DNA from: Desulfobulbaceae bacterium
GTDB taxonomy: Bacteria; Desulfobacterota; Desulfobulbia; Desulfobulbales; DAOVSZ01
NCBI GenBank assembly: GCA_030627725.1
Contig: DAOVSZ010000225.1
Location: 1-5,266 of the forward strand
Reading direction: 5' to 3'
Length of the DNA: 5,266 nt
Shown: positions 1 through 5,117 of the stretch, piece by piece
Layout of the letters: the number at the start of each line of letters is the position of its first letter
How positions within the stretch are numbered: position 1 is the first letter of the stretch
Translations under genes and position numbers: made by a program
Notes under the pieces: generated by a model
What the model saw: the letters and a program-made list of their open reading frames with translations, nothing else
Database searches by the model: none
Told to the model about the DNA's origin: nothing

Positions 1-854
1 TGATTATTTCGATTGGCGAGGTGGTGTGGGATATCTTCTCCGACAGGCAGGTCCTGGGAGGGGCGCCGATTAATGTTGCTTATCATCTGCAGAATCTGCA
101 GATGGACGTTGCTATCATCACCCGGATCGGTGATGACGACCTGGGGAGCGCGACCCTTGCTCAATTGGAAGATCTCGGCCTCTCGGACAAGGGTGTCCAG
201 AAGGACCCGGCCCTTCCGACCGGTCGGGTGAATGTCACCGTGGATGCCGACAATGAACCCCATTTTGACATTGTCGCGCCTGCTGCCTGGGATGCCATCA
301 GTCTGGAAGAGGCCGAACATATGGTGCACGGGAAACGGTTTCATCTTGTCTTCGGGACCCTTGCCCAGCGGGATGAGCGGAGCCGCCATGCTATCCGGTC
401 GTTGTGGAACAGGGCTACCTTGTGTTTTTATGATGTCAATTTGAGGCCGCCGTTTACGACGGAAGATCTTGTCTTTGATTCGCTTGCAGCAGCAGATCTG
501 GTCAAGATGAACGGTGACGAGCTGATGACGATCTGCCGTTGGGCCGGCATAGGAACACAGGATAAAACTCAATCCGCTCGTGCTCTTCTTGACCGTTATG
601 GTGTGTCAATTCTCGCCGTAACCGAAGGGAAAGACGGCGCCTGGCTTGTGGCCGGCGATGATTTTTTTGAAAACACGGCAAAACCGGTTACAATTGCCGA
701 TACGGTCGGCGCCGGCGACGCCTTTTTTGCAGCGTTGATCGAAGGATATATCAACGGCAGGACATGGGATGAATGCCTTCTGCGGGCCAATAAACGAGGC
801 GCTTATGTCGCTTCGCAGAATGGGGCAACTCCTCCCATGCCGGAAACCTTGTGA
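1..854 (+). CDS. PfkB-family sugar kinase, fructokinase-like (start codon split by window edge)
   Basis: A ribokinase/PfkB-superfamily kinase that transfers phosphate from ATP to a sugar, most likely fructose, in the cytoplasm. Base 1 appears to be the second base of the start codon: reading (A)TG and on gives M-I-I-S-I-G-E-V-V-W-D, the usual start of fructokinase-like proteins. The internal GTG at 21 would remove the first strand of the Rossmann-like fold. Counting that Met as 1 gives about 284 aa, normal for the family. Visible motifs are the N-terminal sugar-binding segment GGAPINVAYHL (G20 onward), DVNLRPPF in the middle (the fructokinase-type DVNLR), and the C-terminal signature DTVGAGDAFF, where D240 is the expected catalytic base. 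The stop is TGA at 852-854. The exact sugar is inferred; a related hexose or nucleoside cannot be excluded. No clear terminator follows; a repeat copy lies downstream. Confidence 0.9.
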   Translation, partial: IISIGEVVWDIFSDRQVLGGAPINVAYHLQNLQMDVAIITRIGDDDLGSATLAQLEDLGLSDKGVQKDPALPTGRVNVTVDADNEPHFDIVAPAAWDAISLEEAEHMVHGKRFHLVFGTLAQRDERSRHAIRSLWNRATLCFYDVNLRPPFTTEDLVFDSLAAADLVKMNGDELMTICRWAGIGTQDKTQSARALLDRYGVSILAVTEGKDGAWLVAGDDFFENTAKPVTIADTVGAGDAFFAALIEGYINGRTWDECLLRANKRGAYVASQNGATPPMPETL

Positions 855-921
855 GCAGTCAACTAATGTCGTTAACGTAACAATTGTCGGTCTCGCAGAT
901 AGCGAATGTAATGAGACTTCG

Positions 922-990
922 AAAAGCACGAGACGGACGCGTTAACCGTCTCTATCTTATTGAAATCATTGAATACGAATTCAGCGATTT
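922..990 (-). repeat. Intergenic repeat, copy 1 (inverted relative to copy 2)
   Basis: Read on the - strand this 69-bp block matches 2064-2132 at 67 of 69 positions; the differences are at 984 and 974. Its core is a hairpin of GAGACGG and CCGTCTC around a 9-nt loop that holds overlapping GTTAAC and ACGCGT palindromes. A partner GTCTCG lies at 890-895, so CGAGAC at 929-934 could pair with it across 33 nt. The 10-mer TTGTCGGTCT occurs on both sides, at 884-893 and 989-998. The repeat resembles dispersed intergenic (REP/MITE-like) elements. It lies in the 228-bp gap between the kinase gene and purC, with no coding potential of its own. Confidence 0.85.
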
Positions 991-1005
991 GTCGGTCTAA
1001 ACTGC

Positions 1006-1025
1006 GACACGACGATTGACACGAC
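1006..1025 (+). promoter_or_regulatory. Direct repeat GACACGAC x2 upstream of purC
   Basis: Two identical 8-mers, GACACGAC at 1006-1013 and 1018-1025, are separated by GATT (12-bp period), about 58-77 bp upstream of the purC start. A 12-bp period is near one helical turn, so this could be a regulator site. The second copy overlaps TTGACA (1016-1021), which looks like a -35 box, but I see no good -10 at the right distance. The regulatory role is inference. Confidence 0.25.
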
Positions 1026-1082
1026 TTTTTGCGAGGTTGTCAACAATTATTAATGTGAAAGATTTATATAGGAAAAACAATC

Positions 1083-1976
1083 ATGACAACATCAGTTACA
1101 GAAACTAATTTTGAAAACCTGAAGTTGGTCCACCGGGGGAAGGTTCGGGACCTTTATGAAGTCGAAGATATGCTGCTCATGGTGGCGACAGACAGGATAT
1201 CCGCCTTTGATGTCGTAATGAGCGAACCCATCCCCAACAAGGGAAGGGTCCTGACCGGTCTTTCTCTCTTCTGGTTTGACTCCTTGAAAGATATCATTCC
1301 TCATCATCTGATAACCGCAGATGTCAACCAGTACCCAGCCTCCTGCAAACCGTATGCAGGCCAACTTGAAGGCAGGAGTATGCTGGTGAAAAAGGCAAAA
1401 CCGCTGCCTGTCGAGTGTATCGTCCGGGGATATATCTCCGGCTCCTTCTGGAAGGCGTATCAGAAGGACACCACCGTATGCGGCTTTTCTCTGCCGGAGG
1501 GCATGCAGGAATCACAGAAATTTCCTCAGACTCTCTTTACGCCATCGACCAAGGCGGAGCAGGGGCTGCATGACGAGAATATTTCTCTTGAGCAGATGGA
1601 AAAGATCGTGGGGAAAGAGGAGACGGAAAAGATTTCCAAGACCTGTATCGCCTTGTATGAAAAGGCTGCTGATTATGCATTGAGCAAAGGGATCATCATT
1701 GCGGACACAAAATTTGAACTCGGCTGGTATGAAGGAGAGCTGCTGCTGATTGATGAGGTCCTGACACCGGATTCCTCTCGGTTCTGGCCGCACGATCAAT
1801 ACCGGATCGGCAGTGGCCAGCCAAGCTTTGACAAGCAGTTCCTGCGGGATTATCTTTTGACCCTTGATTGGCCGAAAACCCCGCCTCCTCCGGATCTCCC
1901 TGAAGATATTTTGAAAAGGACCGGCGCCAGATATCTTGAGGCCCTGGAACGAATTACCGGGAAAGGGCTTGGGTAA
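1083..1976 (+). CDS. purC: Phosphoribosylaminoimidazole-succinocarboxamide synthase (SAICAR synthetase)
   Basis: Joins aspartate to CAIR using ATP to make SAICAR in de novo purine biosynthesis; cytosolic. The 297-aa protein is the longer PurC form (the E. coli type is nearer 240 aa). Landmarks in order are RGKVRDLYE (18-26), ATDRISAFD (35-43, first signature), PNKG (51-54), VECIVRGYISGS (110-121), FTPSTKAE with H163-D164 (152-164), ADTKFELG (207-214, second signature) and DEVLTPDSSRFW (224-235, metal and substrate site). The ATG at 1083 has AGGA at 1070-1073, nine bases ahead, and gives a full N-terminus. The gene stands alone, flanked by the two inverted repeat copies and followed by its own likely terminator at 1994. 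No other purine gene is in the window. I do not recognise a purine-repressor box. Confidence 0.97.
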   Translation: MTTSVTETNFENLKLVHRGKVRDLYEVEDMLLMVATDRISAFDVVMSEPIPNKGRVLTGLSLFWFDSLKDIIPHHLITADVNQYPASCKPYAGQLEGRSMLVKKAKPLPVECIVRGYISGSFWKAYQKDTTVCGFSLPEGMQESQKFPQTLFTPSTKAEQGLHDENISLEQMEKIVGKEETEKISKTCIALYEKAADYALSKGIIIADTKFELGWYEGELLLIDEVLTPDSSRFWPHDQYRIGSGQPSFDKQFLRDYLLTLDWPKTPPPPDLPEDILKRTGARYLEALERITGKGLG

Positions 1977-1993
1977 AAGACGAATAAACGAAT

Positions 1994-2024
1994 AATCGAA
2001 CAGCGAGTGATTCGATTGTTTTTT
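1994..2024 (+). terminator. Rho-independent terminator of purC
   Basis: AATCGAA (1994-2000) pairs with TTCGATT (2011-2017) around a 10-nt loop, followed by G and six T (2019-2024). It begins 17 nt after the purC stop. The stem is short and AT-rich, but the T tract and position are right. It makes purC a single-gene transcription unit. Confidence 0.55.
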
Positions 2025-2063
2025 GAGTAACCCCTTGAAAATTGATAGCCTCTTAAAAAGTCA

Positions 2064-2132
2064 AAATCGATGAATTCGTCTTCAATGATTTCAATAAGAT
2101 AGAGACGGTTAACGCGTCCGTCTCGTGCTTTT
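2064..2132 (+). repeat. Intergenic repeat, copy 2 (inverted partner of copy 1)
   Basis: This 69-bp block is the reverse complement of 922-990 with two mismatches (2070 and 2080). It contains hairpin A, GAGACGG (2102-2108) with CCGTCTC (2118-2124). A second hairpin B, GTCTCGT (2120-2126) with ACGAGAC (2134-2140) around GCTTTTT, shares bases 2120-2124 with A, so only one can form at a time. Directly after it, AGACCGACAAA (2137-2147) and CGCTGAATT (2153-2161) repeat the start of the copy 1 unit, as if a second tandem unit began and was cut off. The end lies only about 8 nt from the lipoprotein start codon. Confidence 0.85.
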
Positions 2133-2168
2133 TACGAGACCGACAAAACTGACGCTGAATTTATATCT

Positions 2169-2834
2169 ATGCAGTCTTTCCTTCGGATAATGGTACTGCT
2201 CCTCTGCTCGTGTCTTGCGACTGGCTGTTCGCAATCAGTACGGGAGACAATTGAACCGACCGATGTGACCCTGATCCGCTATCACTATGATGTGAATATG
2301 CGTTCTCTTGAAGAATTTACCAAGAGACTGTATGCAAAAAATCCGCGATATGAGATTGGCCACGCGGCTCGGTCCAGGAAGATTAACCAGCTTTTTCATC
2401 GTGGTTCTTCTTCCGAACACACTTATATCTACATGCCCTCACATGAGGTGCTGATCGCTGCCTTTGACGAGAAGACCGAAGGAGACAGGGTCTATCTACT
2501 CTGTCTTGGACTGGTCAAAAGCATGTGGGAAACATACGGCGTGACGCAGGAAAGTTCTTTTTTTACCGGCCTGCAGGTGCCCCTGGAACGTCTGCAGCGG
2601 CTGGAAAGGAATATAAGTCATGTGAACTGGAAGCTGAAGACGATCAGAGACCGGAAGGGGGACCTTCTTTTTTTGACCAACGAGGCCGGAGAGAACGGAT
2701 ATCTCAATATGGGATATGAGGTGATAATGACGGAAATCCTGACACGTATCAGGGATGATATCTACCTCCGCGGCGGTCTGCCGAATAAATACCTGTTCAA
2801 TGTTTCAAGTCTGTTTGTGTCGATTATTCTGTAG
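2169..2834 (+). CDS. Putative outer-membrane lipoprotein of unknown function
   Basis: I do not recognise the family. The 221-aa product starts with a lipoprotein signal peptide: R6, a hydrophobic run IMVLLLCSCLA (7-17) and a lipobox ending in T-G-C, with C20 the expected lipidated residue. Ser at +2 argues against inner-membrane retention, so the outer membrane, periplasmic face, is likely. The mature part (about 200 aa) is mixed charged and hydrophobic with no repeat or catalytic motif I can name. The segment 106-118 (LLCLGLVKSMWET) looks helical, 140-160 is rich in R, K and E, and the C-terminus is hydrophobic (FNVSSLFVSIIL). The ATG at 2169 is chosen because the next Met (8) would destroy the signal peptide; the frame is closed upstream by TAG at 2100-2102. 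No Shine-Dalgarno sequence is visible, and the leader is mostly repeat copy 2. It converges with the HPt-receiver gene. Confidence 0.75.
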   Translation: MQSFLRIMVLLLCSCLATGCSQSVRETIEPTDVTLIRYHYDVNMRSLEEFTKRLYAKNPRYEIGHAARSRKINQLFHRGSSSEHTYIYMPSHEVLIAAFDEKTEGDRVYLLCLGLVKSMWETYGVTQESSFFTGLQVPLERLQRLERNISHVNWKLKTIRDRKGDLLFLTNEAGENGYLNMGYEVIMTEILTRIRDDIYLRGGLPNKYLFNVSSLFVSIIL

Positions 2835-2836
2835 CG

Positions 2837-2912
2837 ATTAGCCATGAGCCTTTAGCTAAAAAAGTCAAGAAGATCAAGTAGTTAAGCTAATGACTAACAG
2901 CTAATGGCTAAT
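2837..2912. repeat. Facing heptamer repeats in the convergent intergenic gap
   Basis: On the + strand the units TTAGCCA, TGAGCCT and TTAGCTA run head to tail at 2838-2858. Opposite-facing units AAGCTAA, TGACTAA, CAGCTAA and TGGCTAA run at 2884-2911. The two groups are inverted versions of a TTAGCNA heptamer. Their outer ends form a perfect 9-bp stem, ATTAGCCAT (2837-2845) with ATGGCTAAT (2904-2912), and TTAGCT (2852-2857) can pair with AGCTAA (2885-2890). The block fills the gap between the lipoprotein gene and the convergent HPt-receiver gene. Confidence 0.7.
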
Positions 2913-2921
2913 AGCTTTTTT
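2899..2921 (+). terminator. Probable terminator of the lipoprotein gene
   Basis: AGCTA (2899-2903) and TAGCT (2912-2916) form a short stem with an 8-nt loop, running straight into six T (2916-2921). It is weak and AT-rich, but strengthened by the larger 2837-2912 fold. I see no equally good T tract for the - strand gene; six A at 2858-2863 give a T run there but without a clear stem. Confidence 0.4.
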
Positions 2922-2927
2922 AAGAAA

Positions 2928-3725
2928 TCATACCCCAAAGGCCTCTTGGATAAACTCGGAGTATTTTTTGATCGATATCGGCTTGGACAGGTAGGAGTCG
3001 CAGTATTTTTTTTCGAGCAGTTCATCAATAAACTGTTGGTCATCGATGCCGGAGACCATCACAATACGGCATTTTCTGTCAATATTATTCTCTTTTTCCA
3101 GACGCCTGATCTCTTCTGAAACGCTTTTCCCGTCAATGCCCGGCATTTTGATGTCCAGGCTGATAAGGTCGTACGGTTTTTTTTCAATGAGGGCTGTTTT
3201 GATGCCCGTGATCGCTTCATAACCGTCAGTGGCAACATGGCAGGTGCCGAATGAAGAGAGAAAATCGTGGAGGATGAAACGGCTTGCAAACTCGTCTTCT
3301 ACAATGAGCATTTTTAGAGGTTGCCTGGCTTCTGTACGTTTTTCCTGCGGGGTGTCTCCTGTTATGATTGTATCGATTTCCTGAAGGATGCCGGCTGCTG
3401 ACTGCTGGAGATTGTCACTGACCGTATCACCCATGTCAATCATCTCCTGAAGAATGTCGTGAGCAGTAAGCAAGGGGTCGAGCAGTTGCGCTTGAAATGT
3501 GACAGTCCCCTGTCTGATGGCGTCGAGGGTATTTTCAATGCCATGGGCAAATTCGGATACTGTGTTAAACCCGAACATGGCGCCGGACCCCTTGATGGTG
3601 TGAAAATTACGAAACATCTGGTGAATCAGGGAGATATCATCAGGGGCGTCCCTGAGCTGCAGCAGTGTTTCTTCAATCTCTTCCAGCAGTTCAACAGCCT
3701 CTTCCTTGAAGATCTCGGTTTCCAC
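2928..3725 (-). CDS. HPt-receiver phosphorelay protein (histidine phosphotransfer domain fused to CheY-like receiver)
   Basis: A 265-aa cytosolic signalling protein with two phospho-acceptor domains. Residues about 1-105 form an HPt domain like CheA P1, with the phosphorylatable H42 in FHTIKGSG (41-48). A linker of about 30 residues (106-136, including the charged TPQEKRTEARQP) follows. Residues 138-265 are a CheY-like receiver: acidic pair E143-D144, phospho-acceptor D191 in LDIKMPGIDG, S225 in MVSG and K248 in LSKPI. All catalytic residues are present, so it should be active. There is no output domain, kinase domain or membrane segment, so it likely relays phosphate or works by protein contact. 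Translation starts at GTG (3723-3725), supported by AAGGAG six bases ahead and by the complete HPt helix. It lies downstream of dnaJ on the same strand, and no partner kinase is in the window. Confidence 0.92.
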   Translation of the reverse strand: METEIFKEEAVELLEEIEETLLQLRDAPDDISLIHQMFRNFHTIKGSGAMFGFNTVSEFAHGIENTLDAIRQGTVTFQAQLLDPLLTAHDILQEMIDMGDTVSDNLQQSAAGILQEIDTIITGDTPQEKRTEARQPLKMLIVEDEFASRFILHDFLSSFGTCHVATDGYEAITGIKTALIEKKPYDLISLDIKMPGIDGKSVSEEIRRLEKENNIDRKCRIVMVSGIDDQQFIDELLEKKYCDSYLSKPISIKKYSEFIQEAFGV

Positions 3726-3731
3726 GTATTT

Positions 3732-3737
3732 CTCCTT
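3732..3737 (-). promoter_or_regulatory. Ribosome binding site that fixes the GTG start of the HPt-receiver gene
   Basis: Read on the - strand this is AAGGAG, a near-perfect Shine-Dalgarno core, with a 6-nt spacer to GTG at 3725-3723. It decides the start, since no ATG lies nearby in frame. It is the strongest ribosome site in the window. Confidence 0.8.
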
Positions 3738-3751
3738 CCTGAATTTATGTT

Positions 3752-3935
3752 CTTTTATAGTAACTGTTGAGTCCCCTGTAAACGTTCAGAAGTGCCGTAG
3801 ATGTGCACCCTCAAGGGCATAAACTCCAGCAGGACTGACGGCTATAGTAGTCCTATGCCGGCAGTCCTGCTTGCGTGCAGCTCAACTCCGCATGGAGAAG
3901 CGGATGCGGTGCTTCTGGACGTTTACCTTTTATAG
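3752..3935. repeat. 9-bp direct repeat CTTTTATAG bracketing the structured element
   Basis: CTTTTATAG occurs at 3752-3760 and again at 3927-3935. The right copy touches the end of the 22-bp stem and contains the dnaJ stop codon; the left copy is 17 nt outside the stem. The pair could be a target-site duplication. The 17-nt asymmetry and the AT-rich sequence leave chance possible. Confidence 0.4.
3778..3926 (+). other. 149-nt multibranched inverted-repeat element; candidate structured RNA or MITE-like insertion
   Basis: The ends form one continuous 22-bp helix, P1 (3778-3799 with 3905-3926). Four of its pairs are T-G or G-T read on the + strand (3786/3918, 3793/3911, 3794/3910, 3798/3906). 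On the - strand these would be A-C mismatches, so a + strand RNA folds better. Inside are three hairpins. P2 (3802-3821) has a CCC/GGG tip with loop TCAA. P3 (3828-3871) is a long stem starting AGCAGGACTG with one A-G mismatch, one bulged T and a 5-nt loop. P4 (3886-3897) is CTCC/GGAG with loop GCAT. The result is a four-helix junction. No reading frame fits and no known RNA family is recognised. It fills most of the 204-bp gap between dnaJ and the HPt-receiver gene, both on the - strand. It could also be a palindromic mobile repeat of the ERIC/NEMIS kind. Confidence 0.65.
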
Positions 3936-4901
3936 CCCGGCGTCAGCGAGTTCCTGCATGATTTTTTTCTGTTCTTTGGTGAGGCTTTTCGGAACTTTTG
4001 GGGAGATTTTTACATAGAGATCCCCTCGTGGATTGCGTGGGCCGGCCGGCAGACCGTGTTTTTTCAGGCGAAGCTTTGCATGAGGTTGCGTGCCGGGAGG
4101 CACCCTGATCTGCAGTTCTTTTTCTTCAAGTGTTTTGATCGTAATTTGAGTGCCGAGGACGGCTGCACTGATCGGGATGTTTTTTTCAATAATGAGATCA
4201 CTTCCGTCACGAATAAACATGGGATGCTGTTGTACTCTGACAAGCAGAAAGAGATCACCTGGAGGACCGCCGGACGAAGAGGGTGAGCCTTTTCCGGTGA
4301 TCCGCAGTTTTTTCCCATCATCGATTCCGGCAGGGACCTTGACGGATACCTTTTCTGCATCCAGGCTGCGTCCAAGGACGATGGTCTTTTCCGTCCCGGT
4401 AAGGACCTCTTGCAGGGTGATGGGAAGTTCCATGGTTATGTCATTGCCCTTGGCCGGCCGCGGCGCCTGGGGGCCGGTCCGATAGGATGTGCGGCCGCCG
4501 CATTGAGAAGGTCTGCCGCCGGCCTGATGGAAAAAACTTTCAAAAGGGCTGCCGCCTCCGGAAGATGCCCTGCGAAAGGAGCCACCCCCCGTGCCAGGGC
4601 CACCGAAGTTGACGTCAAAACCGAATTCTTTAAAGATGGATCCCATATCGAAGTTTTTGAAAATATCTTCCTGGGAATAACGCTGCTGAAACCCGGCTGA
4701 ACCGAACGTGTCGTACTGGCTGCGTTTTTCTTTATCAGAAAGAACGGCATATGCCTCGCTGATCTGCTTGAACTTCTCTTCTGCTTCCTTGTTGTCCTTG
4801 TTTCTGTCTGGATGGTACTTCAAGGCCAGTTTCCTGTAGACCTTCTTGATTTCGGTATCGGAAGCGTTTTTGTTTACACCCAGTATATTATAATAGTCCA
4901 T
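3930..4901 (-). CDS. DnaJ-class co-chaperone without zinc finger (CbpA-like)
   Basis: A 323-aa type II J-domain protein that delivers substrates to DnaK and stimulates its ATPase; cytosolic, possibly nucleoid-linked if truly CbpA-like. Residues 1-65 are a complete J domain with the HPD motif at 30-32 (KYHPDRNKD) and a conserved YDTFG end. Residues about 66-150 are rich in Gly, Phe and Ser. From about 153 come the two C-terminal beta domains (ELPITLQEVLTGTEKTI; GDLFLLVRVQQHPMFIRDGSDL; NPRGDLYVKI). The only cysteine is C124, so the CxxCxGxG zinc-binding repeats of true DnaJ are absent. I start at ATG 4899-4901, giving the canonical MDYYNILGV. The frame stays open to 5114, but that extension is unlike any J protein. 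No clear Shine-Dalgarno sequence precedes the ATG. The length fits CbpA (about 306 aa). The TAA stop lies in the 9-bp repeat flanking the structured element. Confidence 0.9.
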   Translation of the reverse strand: MDYYNILGVNKNASDTEIKKVYRKLALKYHPDRNKDNKEAEEKFKQISEAYAVLSDKEKRSQYDTFGSAGFQQRYSQEDIFKNFDMGSIFKEFGFDVNFGGPGTGGGSFRRASSGGGSPFESFFHQAGGRPSQCGGRTSYRTGPQAPRPAKGNDITMELPITLQEVLTGTEKTIVLGRSLDAEKVSVKVPAGIDDGKKLRITGKGSPSSSGGPPGDLFLLVRVQQHPMFIRDGSDLIIEKNIPISAAVLGTQITIKTLEEKELQIRVPPGTQPHAKLRLKKHGLPAGPRNPRGDLYVKISPKVPKSLTKEQKKIMQELADAGL

Positions 4902-5001
4902 TGTTGCTGTATATTTTTTTGAAGAATTTATGTCACATTGAGGATTGCTGACAGGGTAACGTTCGTCAGGCTGCTTAGTGTATAATAATATACTAATAAA
5001 T

Positions 5002-5033
5002 AACCATCCTTGAATAAAAACACAAGGATGGTT
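5002..5033 (-). terminator. Hairpin upstream of dnaJ, possible terminator of the preceding - strand gene
   Basis: AACCATCCTTG (5002-5012) and CAAGGATGGTT (5023-5033) form a perfect 11-bp stem with a 10-nt loop. Read on the - strand it is followed by ATTTATTAG, fairly T-rich, whereas on the + strand it is followed by GTTCGTG. It lies 84 nt past the stop of the partial gene and about 100 nt before dnaJ, so terminator of that gene is the simplest reading. An operator or leader hairpin for dnaJ is the alternative. The AT-rich stretch at 4981-5001 may carry the dnaJ promoter, but no clear -35/-10 pair is visible. Confidence 0.45.
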
Positions 5034-5117
5034 GTTCGTGAAACTTGGCTTTCGTTTTTGGAAAGGAAGAGGAAAAATAAAATCAGTCCCCCGGCAGCTT
5101 GAACAGGCCGACACCTA

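Noticed and set aside
21..23. Internal GTG as the start of the PfkB kinase
   Set aside because: The frame continues to the window edge with IISIGE before it, the normal family N-terminus, and base 1 fits the second base of ATG.
922..2132. Composite transposon carrying purC
   Set aside because: The flanking repeats are 69 bp, lack a transposase, and no matching target duplications were seen outside them.
2525..2719. + strand ORF inside the lipoprotein gene
   Set aside because: It is a frame shadow of the lipoprotein coding sequence, with no ribosome site.
2837..2912. CRISPR array
   Set aside because: The units are 7 bp with no spacers, and no cas gene is present.
3778..3926. Integron attC site
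   Set aside because: The ends do not match the RYYYAAC/GTTRRRY core sites, and there is no integrase or cassette array.
3778..3926. 6S RNA or a retron ncRNA
   Set aside because: The fold has three inner hairpins rather than the single open bubble of 6S RNA, and no reverse transcriptase is in the window.
3778..3926. Rho-independent terminator of dnaJ
   Set aside because: On the - strand the closing stem is followed by AGGGGACTCAAC, with no T tract.
4981..4986. TATAAT on the + strand as a promoter
   Set aside because: No -35 at suitable spacing and no + strand gene downstream; the region is simply AT-rich.
4902..5114. N-terminal extension of the dnaJ frame up to 5114
   Set aside because: The canonical J-protein start MDYYNILGV lies at 4901; the 71 extra residues look like translated intergenic DNA and cross the 11-bp hairpin at 5002-5033.
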